64,000 nucleotides of DNA from an uncultured Clostridia bacterium (GCA_947631235.1 CANRKO010000001.1:186001-250000), one strand, 5' to 3'. Positions 26,175 to 35,352 are shown, counted from the stretch's first letter. Translations and numbers: made by a program. Notes: generated from the sequence alone by a model not told the origin.

Positions 26175-27368
26175 TTATACATTGTCGAAGTACGAGATGT
26201 ATTTGACCGGCGTTTTTTCGCCGAAAAGGTACTCGTAGAGGTCGATAAAGTAGTCGTCCGTCATGCTCGCGATATAGTCGGTAACTATGTCGTCGTTCGT
26301 GCTGTGCGCCGTGTAATCCCAGTCGTTAAAGCGGTTCGCGTCGTTTACGAAGTCGATATGATGCCTATACACGGGCGACTCTCGGCGACCGCTGTTTAAA
26401 TCCTTCAGAAGTGTCTCGTAAACGCGTTCGAACATCGGTCGGATTTTTTTATCGTACGTGTCGGCGATTTTACTGTTTTGGTAAATAATCTCGTTGTTGC
26501 TGTTTTTACTTTCCTTCAAAGCCGCAAAATGCGCGTCGTCGAGACGTATATACGGCTTGCCGTAGCTGTTTTCGACGATATTGACGATAAGGTTGTTAAT
26601 GATTGTCGCGTTGTACCTGCCGATTTGGTTTTCCTCGAATATATCCTCGCTGCTGATAAGCCCCGCCTTGATAGCGTCCTGCCTGTCCTTGCCGATGTAC
26701 GCAATCATATCCGACACGCGCACAACGCATCCTTCGAGCGTTGACGGCACGAGCCTGCCGACCGCCGACTTGTCGCTGTAACATTCCTCGACCATAGCGT
26801 CAAACTCCTCAAAGCCGCCGAGCGGGCGGGGAACGTACTCTTTACACTCGAACTCGCCATTGTGGCACAGTATGCCGTCGAGTGTCTGAAGGCTTATATT
26901 CAGGCGGAAAATCTTGTCGAGCACGCGCACGCTGTGTATGTTATGGTTAAAATATCTGCCGGTATGGGCGTGGTACAGGTCGCTTAAAAACCGCTCGCCC
27001 GCGTGACCGAACGGCGTGTGGCCTATGTCGTGACCGAGCGCAATCGCCTCGAGAAGATCGGTGTTAAGCCCCAGCAGCACACCGATATTTCGCGCGACGC
27101 GCGATACAAGCTGCACGTGCAGAGCGCGGTGCGAGATGTCGTCGTTTTTGTAGAAGGAAAACACCTGCGTCTTGTCGGCGTAACGGTTGTAGTACGGGCT
27201 GTGCATTATTTTCTCCGCGTCACGCACGTAAGCACCGCGCCAGAGCGTAGCCTTGTCGTGTTCGCGGTTCTCGCGCCGTACTGCGGGGTCGTCAAAGCCC
27301 CTGCCGCCGAATATTTCCTCGTTTATTCTGTTCTGTAACTCCTTTGACAGACGTTCATAGTTTAACAT
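26175..27368 (-). CDS. dgt: Deoxyguanosinetriphosphate triphosphohydrolase-like HD protein
   Basis: The 397-residue HD-domain protein hydrolyses dNTPs (typically dGTP) to nucleoside and triphosphate. The metal motif is visible as the His in RALHVQLVSRVAR, then ALGHDIGHTPFGHAGE and a downstream SDMIAY Asp. ATG 27368 follows GGGAGGAAA; an upstream ATG at 27407 lies in the promoter region and is rejected. Gene role may be nucleotide-pool control or phage defence. It is transcribed away from the HTH gene. Confidence 0.85.
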   Translation of the reverse strand: MLNYERLSKELQNRINEEIFGGRGFDDPAVRRENREHDKATLWRGAYVRDAEKIMHSPYYNRYADKTQVFSFYKNDDISHRALHVQLVSRVARNIGVLLGLNTDLLEAIALGHDIGHTPFGHAGERFLSDLYHAHTGRYFNHNIHSVRVLDKIFRLNISLQTLDGILCHNGEFECKEYVPRPLGGFEEFDAMVEECYSDKSAVGRLVPSTLEGCVVRVSDMIAYIGKDRQDAIKAGLISSEDIFEENQIGRYNATIINNLIVNIVENSYGKPYIRLDDAHFAALKESKNSNNEIIYQNSKIADTYDKKIRPMFERVYETLLKDLNSGRRESPVYRHHIDFVNDANRFNDWDYTAHSTNDDIVTDYIASMTDDYFIDLYEYLFGEKTPVKYISYFDNV

Positions 27369-27397
27369 TACAGTTTCCTCCCGTGGTTTGTACTGTG

Positions 27398-27426
27398 ATT
27401 TTACCACATTTTGAGCCGCGTGGCAA
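27398..27426 (-). promoter_or_regulatory. Promoter for dgt
   Basis: Minus strand TTGCCA (27426-27421), 17 bases, TAAAAT (27403-27398), with TGTGG before the -10. Confidence 0.65.
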
Positions 27427-27447
27427 GGGAATAATATTTTTTAAATA

Positions 27448-27473
27448 AAAATGTAAAATACACTTGACATTTT
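27448..27473. promoter_or_regulatory. Palindromic operator candidate A (HTH gene)
   Basis: AAAATGT (27448-27454) and ACATTTT (27467-27473) form an inverted repeat that covers the -35 element of the HTH promoter. Confidence 0.5.
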
Positions 27474-27492
27474 ACTTCGCGTATGCTATATT
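27464..27492 (+). promoter_or_regulatory. Promoter for the HTH/membrane-protein pair
   Basis: TTGACA (27464-27469), 17 bases, TATATT (27487-27492). Confidence 0.8.
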
Positions 27493-27494
27493 AT

Positions 27495-27518
27495 AAATGT
27501 AAAGTATATTTTACATTT
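27495..27518. promoter_or_regulatory. Palindromic operator candidate B (HTH gene)
   Basis: AAATGTAAA (27495-27503) and TTTACATTT (27510-27518) are perfect 9-bp arms around 6 bases. The site lies just after the -10, where a bound repressor would block initiation. It shares the ATGT/ACAT core with site A, so autoregulation by the downstream HTH protein is likely. Confidence 0.6.
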
Positions 27519-27538
27519 TTGCGAAAGGGGCTGATAGA

Positions 27539-27739
27539 GTGAGAGTGGCGGTAAAGGACGCGCGAAAACAAAGCGGAATAACGCAGGAGGAACTTGCGAA
27601 GGCGGTCGGCGTGACGCGCCAGACGATAATATCGCTCGAAAACGGGCGTTACACCGCGTCGCTTGGGCTCGCGCACAAAATCGCCGAATTTTTCGGCGTA
27701 AAAATCGAGGACATATTTATATTTGAGGAGGACGAGTAA
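27539..27739 (+). CDS. Small XRE-family HTH regulator
   Basis: The 66-residue protein is essentially one Cro/C1-type helix-turn-helix: QSGITQEELAKAVGVTRQTIISLENGRYTAS, followed by GLAHKIAEFFGVKIEDIF. GTG 27539 is 8 bases from AAGGGG. It abuts a small membrane protein gene, a common pairing in Firmicutes in which the membrane partner may sense a signal. Palindromes at 27448-27518 suggest it represses itself. Confidence 0.9.
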   Translation: MRVAVKDARKQSGITQEELAKAVGVTRQTIISLENGRYTASLGLAHKIAEFFGVKIEDIFIFEEDE

Positions 27740-27740
27740 A

Positions 27741-28157
27741 ATGAAATTCAAGAGCAAAACAATGACAAGAATAGTTCTTATGCTGATGTACGTAGTAATC
27801 GGCGCCGTTATGTGGGCGGTGGGAACATTCGGCTCAAACCCTAACGACACAATATCGGCGATGGGCATAGCGATGGCGGTATGCGGAGCGATGCTTGCGG
27901 TGAGGAACATTATCGTGATATGCGACCCCGAAAAACTCCAAAAGCGCGAAACAGCCGAAACCGACGAGCGTAATGTCATGCTTATGCAGAAGTCGCGCTC
28001 TCTCGCGTTCGCGATATACATTATGGCGGCAGCGGTGGCGATAATAGTGATGATTTGCACCGGCATGGAGTCCGAGGGAAGAATTGTGGCGTTCACCGTG
28101 TGCGGCTTGGTCGTTATATATATTATAAGCTATTTGATTATGAAAGTAAGACACTAA
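27741..28157 (+). CDS. Four-TM membrane protein, DUF2178-like partner of HTH regulator
   Basis: The 138-residue protein has four hydrophobic segments (about 8-27, 35-55, 82-103, 111-132) and a cytosolic loop RETAETDERNVMLMQKSRS, the TDERN feature seen in DUF2178-like proteins. The ribosome site GAGGAGG lies inside the end of the HTH gene. Function unknown; the operon suggests it works with or is controlled by the regulator. Confidence 0.6.
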   Translation: MKFKSKTMTRIVLMLMYVVIGAVMWAVGTFGSNPNDTISAMGIAMAVCGAMLAVRNIIVICDPEKLQKRETAETDERNVMLMQKSRSLAFAIYIMAAAVAIIVMICTGMESEGRIVAFTVCGLVVIYIISYLIMKVRH

Positions 28158-28174
28158 ATGTACATATATGCGAA

Positions 28175-28204
28175 GGGACGTATTACAACATACGTCTCTT
28201 TTTA
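28175..28204 (+). terminator. Intrinsic terminator after the HTH operon
   Basis: GACGTAT (28177-28183) and ATACGTC (28190-28196) form the stem, followed by TCTTTTTT. Confidence 0.75.
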
Positions 28205-28224
28205 TGTGTTTTTTGAAATTTGTA

Positions 28225-28252
28225 TTGCAAATTCGCTCAAATATGCTATAAT
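28225..28252 (+). promoter_or_regulatory. Promoter-like sequence immediately left of the MITE-like element
   Basis: TTGCAA (28225-28230), 16 bases, TATAAT (28247-28252). The start point would fall at about 28259, exactly at the element border. It may have driven the gene now at 28780, more than 500 bases away. Confidence 0.5.
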
Positions 28253-28259
28253 AAAGATA

Positions 28260-28465
28260 CCACAATTTACTGTCATAAATATTTATTATTTATGATGCTG
28301 CTTTTTTAATATAATTTTTTAGGATATTCCTTATGGGAATATTCTAATTTGGCATTGATATAATAAAGTTGCGTATTGTCAAAAACGCAGGCTTTATATT
28401 GAAATGCTTTATTATGTTCAATGTCATTTTCTAGCAGTATTTCATATTTGACAGTAAATGTGTGG
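28260..28465. mobile_element. MITE-like element with terminal inverted repeats and TA duplication
   Basis: The left end CCACAATTTACTGTCA (28260-28275) is matched inverted at the right end (28449-28465) with a single-base insertion. Both ends are flanked by TA (28258-28259 and 28466-28467). The 206-bp body is AT-rich, non-coding and has internal palindromes (for example CATAAAT/ATTTATG at 28275-28295). Size, short inverted ends and TA target point to a Tc1/mariner or IS630-type miniature element. No transposase is present in the window. Confidence 0.6.
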
Positions 28466-28537
28466 TAACATCTATCTGAGCCGCGTTTTATGCGTGGTAC
28501 AGATATGTGCCGCGCATTTTTTATTGCGGGGAATAGG

Positions 28538-28740
28538 GGTATGACCTCCTCTCCGAGTGGGTCATGCGTAGGGGCGAATCGTGTTCGCCCATTAGGCCCC
28601 CTTGTTAAAGGGGGCTGTCAGCGAAGCTGACTGGGGGATTCCTTTTCTGTTTTTATAATGAATCCCTCCACCGCCTTCGGCGGTCCCCCTCCCTTTAACA
28701 AGGTAGGCTAACGTAGGGGCGGTCATTGGCCGCCCGCCGA
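28538..28740. repeat. Cluster of interspersed palindromic repeat units
   Basis: Consecutive hairpins: ATGACC/GGGTCAT (28541-28565); GGGCGAA/TTCGCCC in a GTAGGGGC unit (28567-28593); a long outer inverted repeat of CCTTGTTAAAGGGGG (28600-28614) with CCCTCCCTTTAACAAGG (about 28687-28703) enclosing GTCAGC/GCTGAC and ACCGCC/GGCGGT; and a second GTAGGGGC unit (28713-28738). The same units recur at 45062-45145. No ORF is supported here. Confidence 0.75.
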
Positions 28741-28779
28741 AGTTACATTCATATCAAATAATTTACGGAGGAAGAAAAA

Positions 28780-30204
28780 ATGAAAAAAAGAATTTTGATT
28801 GTCTTAGCCGCATTGACAATACTCCTGTGCGTGCCGCTTATCGCAAACGCCGCAACAAGCGGCACCTGCGGCGCGAACGGCGCAAACGTAACATGGACGC
28901 TGGATGACGCGGGTACACTCACAATAAGCGGAGAGGGAGATATGGCTAATTTTGAGTATTATTCTTCTCCGTGGTATGACGACCGTGCAAGTATAACGAA
29001 AGCGGTAATAAACCAAGGCGTAACAAGCATTGGCAGTTGTGCGTTTAGTGGCTGCAACGGTTTGATAAGCGTTGCGATACCTGACAGCGTAACAAGCATT
29101 GGCAGTTTCGCGTTTGACCGCGACTGCTATCAATTGGACAGTGTATATATATCAGACCTTGCGGCATATTTGAATATAGATTTCGGCGATTCCGCAGCAA
29201 ATCCAATGCAGCAAGCTTCTGAGTTGTATCTTAACGGTAAGCGTGTTGAGGGAACAGTAAAAATACCAGACACTGCAACGAAAATACCGGATTATGCGTT
29301 TTATGGCTGTGACAGCTTAACAAGCGTTACCATAGGTAACGGCGTAACAAGAATAGGCGATATGGCGTTTGGCGGCTGTAGCGGCTTGATAACCTTAACC
29401 ATACCTGATAGTGTAACAAGCATTGGATATAGCGCTTTTGGTGGCTGTAACAACTTAACAAGCGTTACAATACCCGACAGTGTAACAATTATTGATGGTT
29501 TTGCGTTTGGTGGATGTGACGGTTTAACAAGCGTTACCATAGGTAACGGCGTAACAAAAATAGGATATGATGCGTTTTCCGACTGCAATAACTTAAAGGA
29601 TGTCCATATAACAGATATAGCAAAATGGTGTGAAATAGATTTTATTGAATTTGAGTCCAATCCATTATGCTTCGCAACAAATCTCTATATAAATGATGTA
29701 TTGACCACAAATTTGATAATCCCGAACGGCGTAACAAGTATTTGCGCAGGTGCATTTGGGTTCTGCGATGCCTTGACAAGTATTGCAATCCCCGACAGCG
29801 TAACAAATATTGGAACTTTTGCGTTTTACAACTGCAATAATCTTACAGACGTATATTATTCCGGCACAGAGCAGGAATGGAATTTGATTGAGATAGGTTC
29901 ATATAATGAAAATTTGACAAACGCCACAATCCATTACGGAAGATACGATCCAATCACTCCCGTCGCTCTAACCGTTGTGCCGTCGGGTGACAGCTACACC
30001 CTCACCGCCGATACGGACTATGACGGCGTTGCGTATGCTGCGACATATGACGGTGAGGGAAGTCTTATAAATGTTACGAGCGAGCCGTTCACGAACGGTA
30101 CTGCGACCGTTACGCCAAGCATAGCGGGCGCGACGAAAATTAAATTTTTTATTTGGACAAATACGCTGCAGCCGCTGACGAACACAGTAACGAAAAATTT
30201 ATAA
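28780..30204 (+). CDS. Secreted BspA-like leucine-rich-repeat protein
   Basis: The 474-residue protein has a signal peptide (about 1-24) and at least seven LRR_5 units of the form SVTIPDSVTSIGxxAFxGCxxL (about residues 75-370), then a roughly 85-residue C-terminal beta module with YAATYDGEGSLINV and KIKFFIWTN. BspA-like proteins mediate surface adhesion or ligand binding. The C-terminal module resembles that of the protease at 2-2035. GGAGG (about 28767) precedes ATG 28780. GC is somewhat lower than in the neighbours, and the gene follows the repeat mosaic, which suits an accessory gene. Confidence 0.85.
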   Translation: MKKRILIVLAALTILLCVPLIANAATSGTCGANGANVTWTLDDAGTLTISGEGDMANFEYYSSPWYDDRASITKAVINQGVTSIGSCAFSGCNGLISVAIPDSVTSIGSFAFDRDCYQLDSVYISDLAAYLNIDFGDSAANPMQQASELYLNGKRVEGTVKIPDTATKIPDYAFYGCDSLTSVTIGNGVTRIGDMAFGGCSGLITLTIPDSVTSIGYSAFGGCNNLTSVTIPDSVTIIDGFAFGGCDGLTSVTIGNGVTKIGYDAFSDCNNLKDVHITDIAKWCEIDFIEFESNPLCFATNLYINDVLTTNLIIPNGVTSICAGAFGFCDALTSIAIPDSVTNIGTFAFYNCNNLTDVYYSGTEQEWNLIEIGSYNENLTNATIHYGRYDPITPVALTVVPSGDSYTLTADTDYDGVAYAATYDGEGSLINVTSEPFTNGTATVTPSIAGATKIKFFIWTNTLQPLTNTVTKNL

Positions 30205-30210
30205 CAAAAA

Positions 30211-30234
30211 AACGGGCGATGCCCGTTTTTTTTC
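30211..30234. terminator. Bidirectional terminator between LRR gene and argH
   Basis: ACGGGC (30212-30217) and GCCCGT (30221-30226) around GAT, with A-run before and T-run after. Confidence 0.9.
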
Positions 30235-31614
30235 TTACCTATTCCCCAAAAACTCCCGCGCCTTCTTGATTGCCTTTTCAACGGTTTCCTTAGCCGGACC
30301 GCCGACAAGCTTACGGTCGTTCACGCACGTTTCCATGCTTATCGCGTCATATATGTCGCTTTCGATTATATCCGAAAACTCCTTAAACTCGTCCGTCGTG
30401 AGTTCATCGAGCGACTTGTTATGCTCAATCGCGTAGAACACCATGCGCCCCACAACGGCGTGAGCCTCGCGGAAGGGGAGCCCCTTCTTGACAAGATAGT
30501 CGGCAACGTCGGTGGCGTTCGTAAAGCCGCCCTTTGCGCCGCGCAGCATATTATCCTTTTTGACCGTCATTGTCGCGAGCATATCGCAGAACACGGGCAG
30601 ACACAACTTGACCGTGTCGAGCGCGTCGAAAATCGGCTCTTTGTCCTCCTGCATATCCTTGTTGTACGCGAGAGGAAGTCCCTTCATCGTCGTCAAAAGC
30701 CCCATAAGATGTCCATACACACGCCCCGTCTTGCCGCGTATAAGCTCCGCAACATCGGGGTTTTTCTTCTGCGGCATTATCGACGAGCCTGTCGAAAACG
30801 CGTCGTCCGGCTCAACGAACGAAAACTCGTGGCTCGACCACAGAATAAGTTCCTCCGAAAAACGGCTCATGTGCATCATTATGATAGACAGACAGCTTGC
30901 AAGTTCAATCACAAAATCACGGTCGGACACGCCGTCGAGCGAGTTCATCGTAACGCCGTCAAAACCGAGCTCCGCCGCGACAAATTCGCGGTCTAACGGG
31001 TACGTTGTTCCCGCGAGCGCGCCCGAACCTAAGGGCATTACGTTCATGCGCTTTTTGCAGTCGGTAAGCCGCGACAAATCGCGCTTGAACATCTCAAAAT
31101 ACGCCATTAGGTGATGCGCGAACGTGACAGGCTGCGCCTTCTGCAAATGCGTGTAGCCCGGCATGATCGTTTCCGTATGCTCCGCCGCCATATCCACAAG
31201 AACGTTCAGCGCGTGTATGAGCATTTCCTCGATAACGTCCGTTTCGTCCATGAGGTACATACGAATGTCGAGCGCGACCTGGTCGTTGCGGCTGCGTCCC
31301 GTGTGCAGGCGCTTGCCCGCGTCACCAATACGCTCCGTGAGGATTTTCTCGATATTCATGTGAATATCCTCCGCGTCAACCTCAAATTCAACCTTACCCG
31401 CCTCGATGTCGGCTAAAATGTTTTCAAGTTCAGCCGTGATCTTGTCCGCGTCCTCGCGGGGGATAATACCCTGCCGTCCGAGCATACGCGCGTGCGCGAT
31501 CGAGCCTTTTATATCCTGCTTATACATACGCTTGTCAAAACGTATGGACGAGTTGAAATCGTCAACCTTTTTGTCGGTGCTTTTCTGAAAGCGACCGCCC
31601 CATAATTTTGCCAT
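30235..31614 (-). CDS. argH: Argininosuccinate lyase
   Basis: The 459-residue enzyme splits argininosuccinate into arginine and fumarate, the last step of arginine synthesis. The superfamily signature [12 protein letters not shown] is present, with [11 protein letters not shown] near residue 90 and [16 protein letters not shown]-like sequence around the catalytic His. Its start is 4 bases after the argG stop, so the two form one leftward operon. Confidence 0.95.
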   Translation of the reverse strand: MAKLWGGRFQKSTDKKVDDFNSSIRFDKRMYKQDIKGSIAHARMLGRQGIIPREDADKITAELENILADIEAGKVEFEVDAEDIHMNIEKILTERIGDAGKRLHTGRSRNDQVALDIRMYLMDETDVIEEMLIHALNVLVDMAAEHTETIMPGYTHLQKAQPVTFAHHLMAYFEMFKRDLSRLTDCKKRMNVMPLGSGALAGTTYPLDREFVAAELGFDGVTMNSLDGVSDRDFVIELASCLSIIMMHMSRFSEELILWSSHEFSFVEPDDAFSTGSSIMPQKKNPDVAELIRGKTGRVYGHLMGLLTTMKGLPLAYNKDMQEDKEPIFDALDTVKLCLPVFCDMLATMTVKKDNMLRGAKGGFTNATDVADYLVKKGLPFREAHAVVGRMVFYAIEHNKSLDELTTDEFKEFSDIIESDIYDAISMETCVNDRKLVGGPAKETVEKAIKKAREFLGNR

Positions 31615-31618
31615 TTGA

Positions 31619-32839
31619 TCAATCCTTTATGCCGTTCTTTTTCTTCATCATAGCGCGAACCTTAAGCGGCAGACCGAACAGGTTTATAAAGCCCTCGCTG
31701 TCCTTGTGGCTGTAAAGTTCGTGGCTGTCACCGAACGACGCGATGTCCTCGTTGTAGAGAGAGTACGGCGACTTCGCGCCCGCGGGCGTAACGCTGCCCT
31801 TGTAAAGCTTTAACTTAACCTCGCCCGTAACCGTCTCGTCCATCTTGTCGAACATAGCCGACATCGACTCGCGCAGCGGCGTGAACCACTTGCCGTCGTA
31901 CACAAGCTCGGAGAATTTAATCGCCGACTGACGCTTGAACGACTGCGTATCGCGGTCAAGACAGAGATATTCAAGCTCCTGAATGGCGGCGTAGAGAATA
32001 GTACCGCCCGGCGTTTCGTACACACCTCTCGACTTCATGCCGACAAGTCTGTCCTCGACTATATCCGCGATACCAACGCCGTGCTTGCCGCCGAGCGCGT
32101 TGAGCTTTTCAACCAATTCACGCGGCTTCATCTTCTTGCCGTCAACCGACACCGGCTCACCCTTTTCAAAGCCTATCGTAACGTACTCAGGCTTGTCGGG
32201 AGCCTTTTCGGGCGACACGCCGAGTTTTAACAGACTGTCAAGCTGCGGCTCGTTCGCGGGATCTTCGAGATCCATGCCCTCGTGGCTGATGTGCCAGATG
32301 TTGCGGTCACGCGAATACAAATCCTTCTTCGTAACGGGAACTTCTATACCGTGCGCCTCCGCGTAGTCAACAGCGTCCTCACGCGACTTAATATCCCAAA
32401 TTCTCCACGGAGCAATTATTTTGATTGACGGGTCGAGCGCCTTGATTGTAAGCTCGAAACGAACCTGGTCGTTACCCTTACCTGTCGCGCCGTGGCATAT
32501 AGCCGTCGCGCCTTCCTTGTGGGCGATTTCAACGAGTTTTTTCGCGATGATAGGTCTCGCGTGCGACGTGCCGAGGAGGTACTTACCCTCGTACACCGCG
32601 CCTGCTTTTAGTGTGGGGAATATATAATCCTTTACGTAATCGTCTCTTAAATCGGCGATGTAGCACTTCGACGCGCCCGCTCTCTTGGCTCTCTCCTCGA
32701 GACCGTCAGTCTCCTTGCCCTGACCCACGTCGCCGCAAACGCAGATTACGTCGTAGCCGTAATTCTCGATGAGCCACCTTACTATAATTGACGTGTCCAG
32801 ACCGCCCGAATAGGCGAGAACAACTTTTTCTTTTGCCAT
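31619..32839 (-). CDS. argG: Argininosuccinate synthase
   Basis: The 406-residue ligase joins citrulline and aspartate using ATP. The N-terminal ATP-binding [10 protein letters not shown], the [14 protein letters not shown] motif and [11 protein letters not shown]-like sequence (here [13 protein letters not shown]) mark the family. The start is ATG 32839, with AGGAGG 8 bases upstream; the longer ATG 32890 overlaps the promoter. No other arginine genes are in view. Confidence 0.95.
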   Translation of the reverse strand: MAKEKVVLAYSGGLDTSIIVRWLIENYGYDVICVCGDVGQGKETDGLEERAKRAGASKCYIADLRDDYVKDYIFPTLKAGAVYEGKYLLGTSHARPIIAKKLVEIAHKEGATAICHGATGKGNDQVRFELTIKALDPSIKIIAPWRIWDIKSREDAVDYAEAHGIEVPVTKKDLYSRDRNIWHISHEGMDLEDPANEPQLDSLLKLGVSPEKAPDKPEYVTIGFEKGEPVSVDGKKMKPRELVEKLNALGGKHGVGIADIVEDRLVGMKSRGVYETPGGTILYAAIQELEYLCLDRDTQSFKRQSAIKFSELVYDGKWFTPLRESMSAMFDKMDETVTGEVKLKLYKGSVTPAGAKSPYSLYNEDIASFGDSHELYSHKDSEGFINLFGLPLKVRAMMKKKNGIKD

Positions 32840-32881
32840 GTTGACATTCCTCCTAAAATAATATATATTTATACAAGGTAC

Positions 32882-32910
32882 ATTATACAACGAAATTTGT
32901 CAATATTCAA
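32882..32910 (-). promoter_or_regulatory. Promoter for argGH
   Basis: Minus strand TTGAAT (32910-32905), 17 bases, TATAAT (32887-32882). I saw no clear ARG box. Confidence 0.65.
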
Positions 32911-32936
32911 TAGGTAATTTGAAAAAGAGGTAAATA

Positions 32937-33440
32937 ATGATAGTAATGGGAATAGACCCCGGCTACGCGATAGTCGGCATAGGCATAATAGAATACGAAA
33001 AGGGAAGGATGCGCTACATACACCACTGCGCCGTGACAACGCCCGCGGGCATGAACACGACGGAACGGCTCAATATCATTTTCCGCGAAACGGGGCGGCT
33101 TATAGACGAGTACAAGCCCGACGCGGTCGCGATTGAGGAACTGTTCTTCAACACCAATCAGAAAACGGCGATAAACGTCGCGCAGGCGAGGGGAGTACTG
33201 CTCGTATCCGTGACGAGCCGCAATGTGCCGATATACGAGTACACACCGCTGCAGGTGAAACAGTCGATTGCGGGCTACGGACGCGCCGACAAAAAGCAGA
33301 TACAGACGATGGTAAAAATGCTCCTTCACCTTAACGCGATACCGAAACCCGACGACGCGGCGGACGCTCTCGCGATCGCGCTCACGCACACGATGACCTC
33401 GAAACTCGGTATTGCGCTCGGTGTAAACAAAATCAAGTAA
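32937..33440 (+). CDS. ruvC: Holliday junction resolvase RuvC
   Basis: The 167-residue endonuclease resolves Holliday junctions cut by RuvAB branch migration. The acidic active site is visible in MGIDPGYAIVG, AIEELFF and the C-terminal KPDDAADALAIA. AAGAGG precedes ATG 32937. It is divergent from argG and separated from ruvA by about 290 bases that include a separate ruvA promoter. Confidence 0.93.
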   Translation: MIVMGIDPGYAIVGIGIIEYEKGRMRYIHHCAVTTPAGMNTTERLNIIFRETGRLIDEYKPDAVAIEELFFNTNQKTAINVAQARGVLLVSVTSRNVPIYEYTPLQVKQSIAGYGRADKKQIQTMVKMLLHLNAIPKPDDAADALAIALTHTMTSKLGIALGVNKIK

Positions 33441-33456
33441 AACCATATATTGACGG

Positions 33457-33492
33457 CGCACCGCTTGAATGTCTATATATAGCGGTGCGTTT
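33457..33492 (+). terminator. Weak hairpin terminator after ruvC
   Basis: CGCACCGCT (33457-33465) and AGCGGTGCG (33481-33489) form a 9-bp stem with a 15-base loop; only a short T-run follows. Confidence 0.5.
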
Positions 33493-33663
33493 AACAATTT
33501 CTTAATAATTTAGAAATATGCCTGAAATATATAAATTTTATTTATTTTAACCATATAAATTTCTATATACATTTAATTTATTATGCAATTTGCATGACGG
33601 ATTTTGTCAAAATTTATAAATTTGTTTCAAAACAGCAATCTTTTTAACAATTTCTTAATAATT
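33491..33663. repeat. 20-bp direct repeat pair in the ruvC-ruvA gap
   Basis: TTAACAATTTCTTAATAATT occurs at 33491-33510 and again at 33644-33663, 153 bases apart. The segment between is very AT-rich and non-coding. The second copy ends 7 bases before the ruvA -35. Confidence 0.75.
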
Positions 33664-33669
33664 ACGGGG

Positions 33670-33698
33670 TTGACATAATTGTAATAATGTTGTATTAT
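33670..33698 (+). promoter_or_regulatory. Promoter for ruvAB
   Basis: TTGACA (33670-33675), 17 bases, TATTAT (33693-33698). I saw no LexA-like site. Confidence 0.7.
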
Positions 33699-33731
33699 TA
33701 CACTGTCAATAAATCTTTCGGAAGGAATTTT

Positions 33732-34319
33732 ATGTATTACTATATAAAAGGAACGCTCGCGCATAAGAGCGAGAATTATGTTGTTATAGACGCGGGCGGC
33801 GTCGGATATATGATTTACACGTCGCTGACAAGCATACAGCGCGCCGGCGGCGTCGGCTCGGAAGTCAAAATGTACACGTATCTGCACGTGCGCGAGGATA
33901 TTATGGAACTTTACGGCTTTACGTCGGCGGAAGAAAAGAATATGTTCCTGATGCTTACGTCGGTGTCGGGCGTGGGGCCCAAGGCTGCGCTCGCCGTATT
34001 GTCGGTCGGGGACGTTTCGGAAATAGCCGCCGCAATTGTTACCGGCGACGTTAAAATGATAACGCGCGCGCAGGGTATAGGACCGAAAATGGCGCAGCGG
34101 ATTATCCATGAGCTTAGCGATAAGATAAGTAATGAGGCTCTGAATTTGCCGCTTGACGACGATACCGCACCCGCTGCGGACGGTAACGGCAGCGAGGCGG
34201 CAGCCGCGCTCGTGTCACTCGGCTACAGTATGCGTGAGGCGACAGCCGCGCTAAAGGGCGCGGACAACTCGATGAGCGTTGAGGAACTTGTCAAATACGC
34301 ACTTACGAAACTGTTTTAA
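33732..34319 (+). CDS. ruvA: Holliday junction branch migration protein RuvA
   Basis: The 195-residue protein starts MYYYIKGTLAHKSENYVVID, with the OB fold, two helix-hairpin-helix motifs (LTSVSGVGPKAAL, RAQGIGPKMAQRI) and a C-terminal domain that binds RuvB (ALVSLGYSMREATAAL). ATG 33732 has GGAAGGA upstream; 33687 is the longer ATG and overlaps the promoter. The ruvB gene follows after 25 bases. Confidence 0.95.
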   Translation: MYYYIKGTLAHKSENYVVIDAGGVGYMIYTSLTSIQRAGGVGSEVKMYTYLHVREDIMELYGFTSAEEKNMFLMLTSVSGVGPKAALAVLSVGDVSEIAAAIVTGDVKMITRAQGIGPKMAQRIIHELSDKISNEALNLPLDDDTAPAADGNGSEAAAALVSLGYSMREATAALKGADNSMSVEELVKYALTKLF

Positions 34320-34344
34320 CTAATTAAAATCGGAGGTAACGTCT

Positions 34345-35352
34345 TTGTTTGAGGAAGATGAGAGATTTGTCACCGGCGGGTTTATCGGCGAGGACGCGGA
34401 AATAGAATACGGACTTCGCCCGAAAACGCTTGACGAGTACATAGGTCAGGACAAGGTAAAGAGCAATCTCGACATATATATAAAGGCTGCGCTCGACCGC
34501 CGCGAACCGCTTGACCACGTGCTGCTGTACGGGCCGCCGGGACTGGGCAAAACGACGCTCGCGGGCATTATCGCAAACGAGATGGGCGTAAATATAAGGA
34601 TAACGTCGGGCCCCGCGATAGAGCGTGCGGGCGATTTGGCGGCGATACTCACGAGCCTTTCGGCTCACGACATACTGTTCATAGACGAGATACACCGTAT
34701 GTCGAGAACGGTCGAGGAAATACTGTACCCCGCGATGGAGGACTACACGCTCGACATAATAACGGGCAAGGGGCTTGCGGCGAGAACGCTGCACCTTCCG
34801 ATAGAAAAATTTACGCTCATAGGCGCGACGACGCGCGCGGGACTCCTGTCCGCACCGCTGCGCGACCGTTTCGGCGTAATAAGCCGACTGGAACTGTACA
34901 GCGTGGAGGATTTAAAGGAGATTGTCAAACGCAGCGCGGGACTTCTCGAAATAGAAATAGACGAGGATGGGGCTGCAGAAATAGCGTCGCGTTCACGCGG
35001 CACGCCGAGACTTGCGAACCGCTTTTTGAAACGCGTCAGAGACTTCGCACAAATCAAGCACGACGGAGTTATAACATACGACGTGGCAGCCGAGGCGCTT
35101 AAAAGCATGGAGATTGACGAACTCGGGCTTGACGCGATAGACAGCCGAATGCTCAAAACCATGATAGAGAACTTCGGCGGCGGGCCCGTGGGGCTTGACA
35201 CGCTTGCCGCGATGATAGGCGAGGAGCCGGGTACGATCGAGGACGTGTACGAGCCGTATCTTCTTCAACTCGGATTTATAGCAAGGACGCCGAGGGGCAG
35301 GATAGCCACAAAGGCGGCTTACGAGCATTTTGACATTCCGTTCGCGGAATAA
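34345..35352 (+). CDS. ruvB: Holliday junction branch migration ATPase RuvB
   Basis: The 335-residue AAA+ motor has Walker [12 protein letters not shown], Walker [11 protein letters not shown], sensor 1 LIGATTRAG and the C-terminal winged helix. The start is TTG 34345 with GGAGGT 8 bases upstream. It drives branch migration with RuvA. Confidence 0.97.
   Translation: MFEEDERFVTGGFIGEDAEIEYGLRPKTLDEYIGQDKVKSNLDIYIKAALDRREPLDHVLLYGPPGLGKTTLAGIIANEMGVNIRITSGPAIERAGDLAAILTSLSAHDILFIDEIHRMSRTVEEILYPAMEDYTLDIITGKGLAARTLHLPIEKFTLIGATTRAGLLSAPLRDRFGVISRLELYSVEDLKEIVKRSAGLLEIEIDEDGAAEIASRSRGTPRLANRFLKRVRDFAQIKHDGVITYDVAAEALKSMEIDELGLDAIDSRMLKTMIENFGGGPVGLDTLAAMIGEEPGTIEDVYEPYLLQLGFIARTPRGRIATKAAYEHFDIPFAE

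Noticed and set aside
28538-28740. CRISPR array
   Set aside because: Units are palindromic modules of different sequence without regular repeats and unique spacers, and no cas genes are present.
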